From: SURF-32 sp964648365
GTDB taxonomy: Bacteria > Planctomycetota > Phycisphaerae > UBA1845
Direction: 5' to 3'
DNA length: 64,000 nt
Assembly (NCBI GenBank): GCA_964648365.1
Contig: CAZYLK010000007.1
Location: 3,584 to 67,583 of the forward strand
In this document: positions 61,732 to 64,000 of the stretch, one piece after another
How positions within the stretch are numbered: position 1 is the first letter of the stretch
How the letters are laid out: every line of letters begins with the position of its first letter
Program-made: the position numbers and the translations under genes
The notes under the pieces: generated by a model
Told to the model about the DNA's origin: nothing
What the model saw: the letters and a program-made list of their open reading frames with translations, nothing else
The model's database searches: none

Positions 61732-63714
61732 ATGAGGAAGATTCCGTTGCTGATCATCGCGCTCGCCGGCGCGGCGATTGTCACGAGCGCGGCGGTCGCG
61801 CAACCGGTGAACGACGACTGCGCCAACGCCAGTGTCGTCACGCTGGGGCTGACCGATTTTGACACGACCGATGCCACCACCGACGGACCCGACGAGCCGG
61901 GCTGCCAGTTCCCCGGTGGCAACAACCTCATCAACCAGGACATCTGGTACGCCTTCACGCCGGACGCGTCCGGCCCTTACGTGGTGAGCACGTGCAGCAT
62001 GGCGTCCTTCGACACGCGCCTCGCCGTTTATGCGGACGCCTGCCCGCTCGGCCCGGACGAGGCGATCGCCTGCAACGACGACGAGATCGGGTGTTTGGGC
62101 TTTACCTCCAGGCTCGTCTTCCAGGCGACCGCCCAGACGACGTATCTGATCCGCGTCGGCGGTTACAACGAAGGCGCCGGGCCCGGCACTCTGGAGATTG
62201 CAGAGCCGCCGCCGGCGCCCGACAACGATGACTGCGAGAACGCTGTCGCCGTCGGACTCAATTCGCTGACGCCCGGCACGACGACCGGCGCCACCAACGA
62301 CGAGGCTCCGGACTGTGGCACGGAAGTGACCGCGCCCGGCGTCTGGTACGCTCTGGTCGGCGACGGCTCAGAGGTTACGGTCGAAACATGCGACGAGGTG
62401 TTCAATTACGACACCCGGCTGAACGTTTATCGCGACGGGTGCCAGACCCTGACGTGCGTCGGCGGAAGCGACGACGCCTGTGGCCAGGACTTGCTGCAAT
62501 CTCAGGTGACCTTCGAGTCTGAGGAAGGCGTGAGCTACCTCGTTCTCGTGCAGGGCTTCCTGGGAGCGACGGGTGATTTCAATCTGCGCGTCCGCAGCCT
62601 GGGCGATGCCGAGGACTGCAACGCCAACGGCGTCCCCGACGAATGCGACGTAAGTTGCGAGAACGAGGGCTGCGATGCCTGGCCGGCGTGCGGAACCTAT
62701 CCGGACTGCAACGGCGACAACGTTCCGGATGAGTGCCAGGGCGAACCGTTCGGGCCGTACGAGTCGGAGCCCAATCTCGCCATTCCGGATAACACTCCGG
62801 AAGGCGTCATGGACACCATCAAGGTCGAGGACAGTGGCGTGATTGCGGACGTCGACGTGAACGTCGTCATCGCCCACGCCTTTATCGGCGATCTGACTAT
62901 TGACGTCGAACACGGCGGCGTGAGCGTTCGCCTGTGGGATCGCCAGTGCGGCGGCAGCATCAACATGGACGTCATCTTCGATGACGAAGGCGATCCGGTG
63001 GCGTGCAGTTCGCCGACGGTCGGCCGCTTCCAGCCGGTTGGCGCCCTCAGCGATTTCGACCTCGGCAACATCCAGGGCGACTGGACCCTCACCGTTGCGG
63101 ACAACGGCATCGGCGACATCGGAACGCTGGTGAAGTGGGGCATCGCCGGTACGCTTCGCGGCGTCGAGTGCTGCACGGGCCACGTGCTTGAGAGCAGCCC
63201 GCCGGACGGGGCCATCGACGCTCGCGAGCTGCACGAGTTCGGCAACCCGGACAACCTGACCGGTCTGCGGTCATTCGTGGTGGTGTTCGATGACAGCAGC
63301 ACCATCGTGGCTCAGTGTTTCGGTGTCGAAGAGACCGGCGGCGGCACCCCGCCGAACATCGTCAACATCGAGAAGCAGGGCAACGAGGTTCGCGTCAACT
63401 TCGATCGCCCGATCACCGAGCAGCAGTGGACGACGCTGGCCTACAACGGCACCGGCGGCCGCACGCTGATCGACGTCGGCTTCCTGCCCGGCGACGTGAA
63501 TCAGAGCAAGGCCAGCAACGGTACGGACATCAGCGAGCTTGTGGACTGCCTCAACGAGAGCATCGTCTGTGCGGATTACCAGACCGATATCAACCGCAGC
63601 GGCGATCCGAACGGCAACGACATCACCCGTCTGATCAACGTCTTGCAGGCGGTGCCGAACCTGGATCCGCGGGCCTGGCTCAACGAGACCATAGTGGACG
63701 AGCCGAACCCGTAA
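61732..63714 (+). CDS. Secreted multi-domain P-domain protein with dockerin-like tail
   Basis: A 660-residue protein with the same signal peptide start (MRKIPLLI) as its paralogue. Two N-terminal beta-sandwich domains of about 130 residues (each starting NDDC-x-N-A, then WYAFTPD or WYALVGD, ending YLIRVGGY or YLVLVQGF) resemble bacterial pre-peptidase C-terminal-like domains. Next are Ca-binding repeats NANGVPDECD and NGDNVPDECQG (about 300-345) with Cys pairs. A P-domain (about 360-480) follows and the dockerin-like EF-hands near 587 and 620. The last 300 residues are almost identical in pattern to the 60340-61419 protein. It is presumably surface-attached or part of an exported assembly, and calcium dependent. 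Confidence 0.88.
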   Translation: MRKIPLLIIALAGAAIVTSAAVAQPVNDDCANASVVTLGLTDFDTTDATTDGPDEPGCQFPGGNNLINQDIWYAFTPDASGPYVVSTCSMASFDTRLAVYADACPLGPDEAIACNDDEIGCLGFTSRLVFQATAQTTYLIRVGGYNEGAGPGTLEIAEPPPAPDNDDCENAVAVGLNSLTPGTTTGATNDEAPDCGTEVTAPGVWYALVGDGSEVTVETCDEVFNYDTRLNVYRDGCQTLTCVGGSDDACGQDLLQSQVTFESEEGVSYLVLVQGFLGATGDFNLRVRSLGDAEDCNANGVPDECDVSCENEGCDAWPACGTYPDCNGDNVPDECQGEPFGPYESEPNLAIPDNTPEGVMDTIKVEDSGVIADVDVNVVIAHAFIGDLTIDVEHGGVSVRLWDRQCGGSINMDVIFDDEGDPVACSSPTVGRFQPVGALSDFDLGNIQGDWTLTVADNGIGDIGTLVKWGIAGTLRGVECCTGHVLESSPPDGAIDARELHEFGNPDNLTGLRSFVVVFDDSSTIVAQCFGVEETGGGTPPNIVNIEKQGNEVRVNFDRPITEQQWTTLAYNGTGGRTLIDVGFLPGDVNQSKASNGTDISELVDCLNESIVCADYQTDINRSGDPNGNDITRLINVLQAVPNLDPRAWLNETIVDEPNP

Positions 63715-63747
63715 TCCGGGCGCGCTTCATCTGAGTGTGACTGTTTC

Positions 63748-63782
63748 GCCCCCGGGGGTTTCCGCCCCCGGGGGCTTTTCTT
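63748..63782 (+). terminator. Intrinsic terminator behind the P-domain gene
   Basis: GCCCCCGGGGG (63748-63758) and CCCCCGGGGGC pair around a TTTCCG loop, followed by TTTTCTT. Located 34 bp after the stop of the gene at 61732-63714. A convincing Rho-independent terminator on the plus strand. Confidence 0.88.
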
Positions 63783-63834
63783 GTGAAGTGTGCTGCACGT
63801 CCGCCCGAGTCCGCCGGTGCGGGCGGTCGCGCCC

Positions 63835-63863
63835 TTGACAGAGGCTCACGCCGAGCTAAAGAT
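63835..63863 (+). promoter_or_regulatory. Sigma-70-type promoter of the tRNA-Asn region
   Basis: TTGACA at 63835-63840 is a perfect -35 box; after 16-17 bases there is TAAAGA(T) at 63857-63863 as the -10 element. It lies 38 bp before the tRNA-like sequence at 63901 and is therefore its likely promoter. Confidence 0.7.
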
Positions 63864-63900
63864 TGGCAAGTCGGCGGCTCCAGGCCGCCCGCCCGCAGAT

Positions 63901-63947
63901 TCCCCGATAGCTCAATGGTAGAGCGAGCGGCTGTTAACCGCTAGGTT
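63901..63947 (+). tRNA. 5' part of tRNA-Asn(GTT), interrupted after the variable loop
   Basis: TCCCCGA acceptor 5' strand (63901-63907), TA, D-arm GCTC-AATGGTA-GAGC, base G, anticodon arm AGCGG-CTGTTAA-CCGCT with anticodon GTT (63933-63935), and the variable loop AGGTT (63943-63947). The T-arm with TTCGA and the acceptor 3' strand TCGGGGA do not follow. Instead comes a hairpin GGCAGGA-CTG-TCCTGCC (63950-63966) and then a ribosome binding site and an ATG. It may be a split or intron-containing gene, or one truncated by an insertion. The rest lies outside the window. Confidence 0.7.
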
Positions 63948-63993
63948 CAGGCAGGACTGTCCTGCCGATGCAGCTATCAAGACAGGAGTTAGC

Positions 63994-64000
63994 ATGAGCA
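63994..64000 (+). CDS. Start of a gene cut by the window edge
   Basis: ATGAGCA at the window end is preceded by AGGAG (63984-63988) with a spacing of five bases. It lies 47 bp behind the interrupted tRNA-Asn, within what should be the tRNA or an intron of it. Only two full codons (Met-Ser) are visible, so no product can be named. A homing-endonuclease or integrase gene are possibilities only. Confidence 0.35.

Noticed and set aside
63901..64000. Definite group I intron in tRNA-Asn
   Set aside because: No P3-P8 core or internal guide sequence is visible in the 50 bp available, and the position is not the usual one. It is left open as one of several possibilities.

Overview
This is a high-GC bacterial chromosome segment that I place in the Planctomycetota, most likely a Phycisphaerae-like lineage. 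The evidence is indirect. It includes a DUF1573 exported protein with a GDCGCT motif, a DUF4159/terpenoid-cyclase-repeat giant, a short membrane protein ending in a CxxCGYxLRG-CPECG zinc ribbon, secreted proteins with VPDEC repeats, P-domains and dockerin-like tails, and an ECF sigma factor coupled to a zinc-finger anti-sigma factor. No rRNA or ribosomal protein gene is present to fix the taxonomy.

Layout. 1-7.6 kb: the tail of a large Ig-like protein, DUF1573, an unusual putative GT-B-like protein with three 9-nt G/C tracts, a 47-bp tandem repeat interrupted by a 100-N assembly gap, a VWA protein and small membrane proteins. 7.7-10.8 kb: a translationally coupled Hsp20-Lon pair, Lon carrying a long basic tail. 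11.2-17.5 kb: panB, a bifunctional-nuclease-domain protein, an L-arabinokinase-like GHMP kinase, and a 1051-residue DUF4159 protein on the opposite strand. 17.7-36.5 kb: a surface-polysaccharide locus (UDP-GlcNAc 2-epimerase, Gfo/Idh/MocA oxidoreductase, DegT aminotransferase, polysaccharide deacetylase, GT2, flavin oxidoreductase, four multi-pass glycosyltransferase-like proteins, an alpha-mannosidase-like hydrolase and an acyltransferase-SGNH fusion). Many neighbouring genes overlap by 4-14 nt, which suggests coupled translation. 36.6-40.6 kb: RuvX, mannose-1-phosphate guanylyltransferase and a UvrD/PcrA helicase.

40.7-42.3 kb is a small toxin-antitoxin-type island (DUF5615 PIN-like/DUF433, a DUF104-like antitoxin with a decayed partner, a nucleotidyltransferase). 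42.5-49.9 kb holds a seven-repeat propeller protein, an AAA_14/DUF4143 ATPase, a further membrane protein and a GspE/PilB ATPase. 50.3-54 kb holds the ECF sigma/anti-sigma pair, a membrane protein, a retropepsin-like protein and inositol-phosphate synthase. 54-57 kb encodes two secreted proteins that share a Cys-rich C-terminal module. 57.1-59.8 kb has tadA, fructose-1,6-bisphosphatase and a DNA methyltransferase. 60.3-63.7 kb has two secreted P-domain/dockerin-like paralogues behind near-identical leaders. The window ends in a tRNA-Asn gene that breaks off after the variable loop and runs into a ribosome binding site and start codon.

Common thread. Much of the region builds or decorates the cell surface: sugar-nucleotide supply (epimerase, mannose guanylyltransferase), polymer assembly and modification, and exported proteins with recurring C-terminal modules that may be sorting or attachment signals. 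The most unusual items are the interrupted tRNA-Asn, the recurring C-terminal modules, the acyltransferase-SGNH protein lacking its catalytic Ser and Asp, and a dispersed tandem repeat that has broken the assembly.
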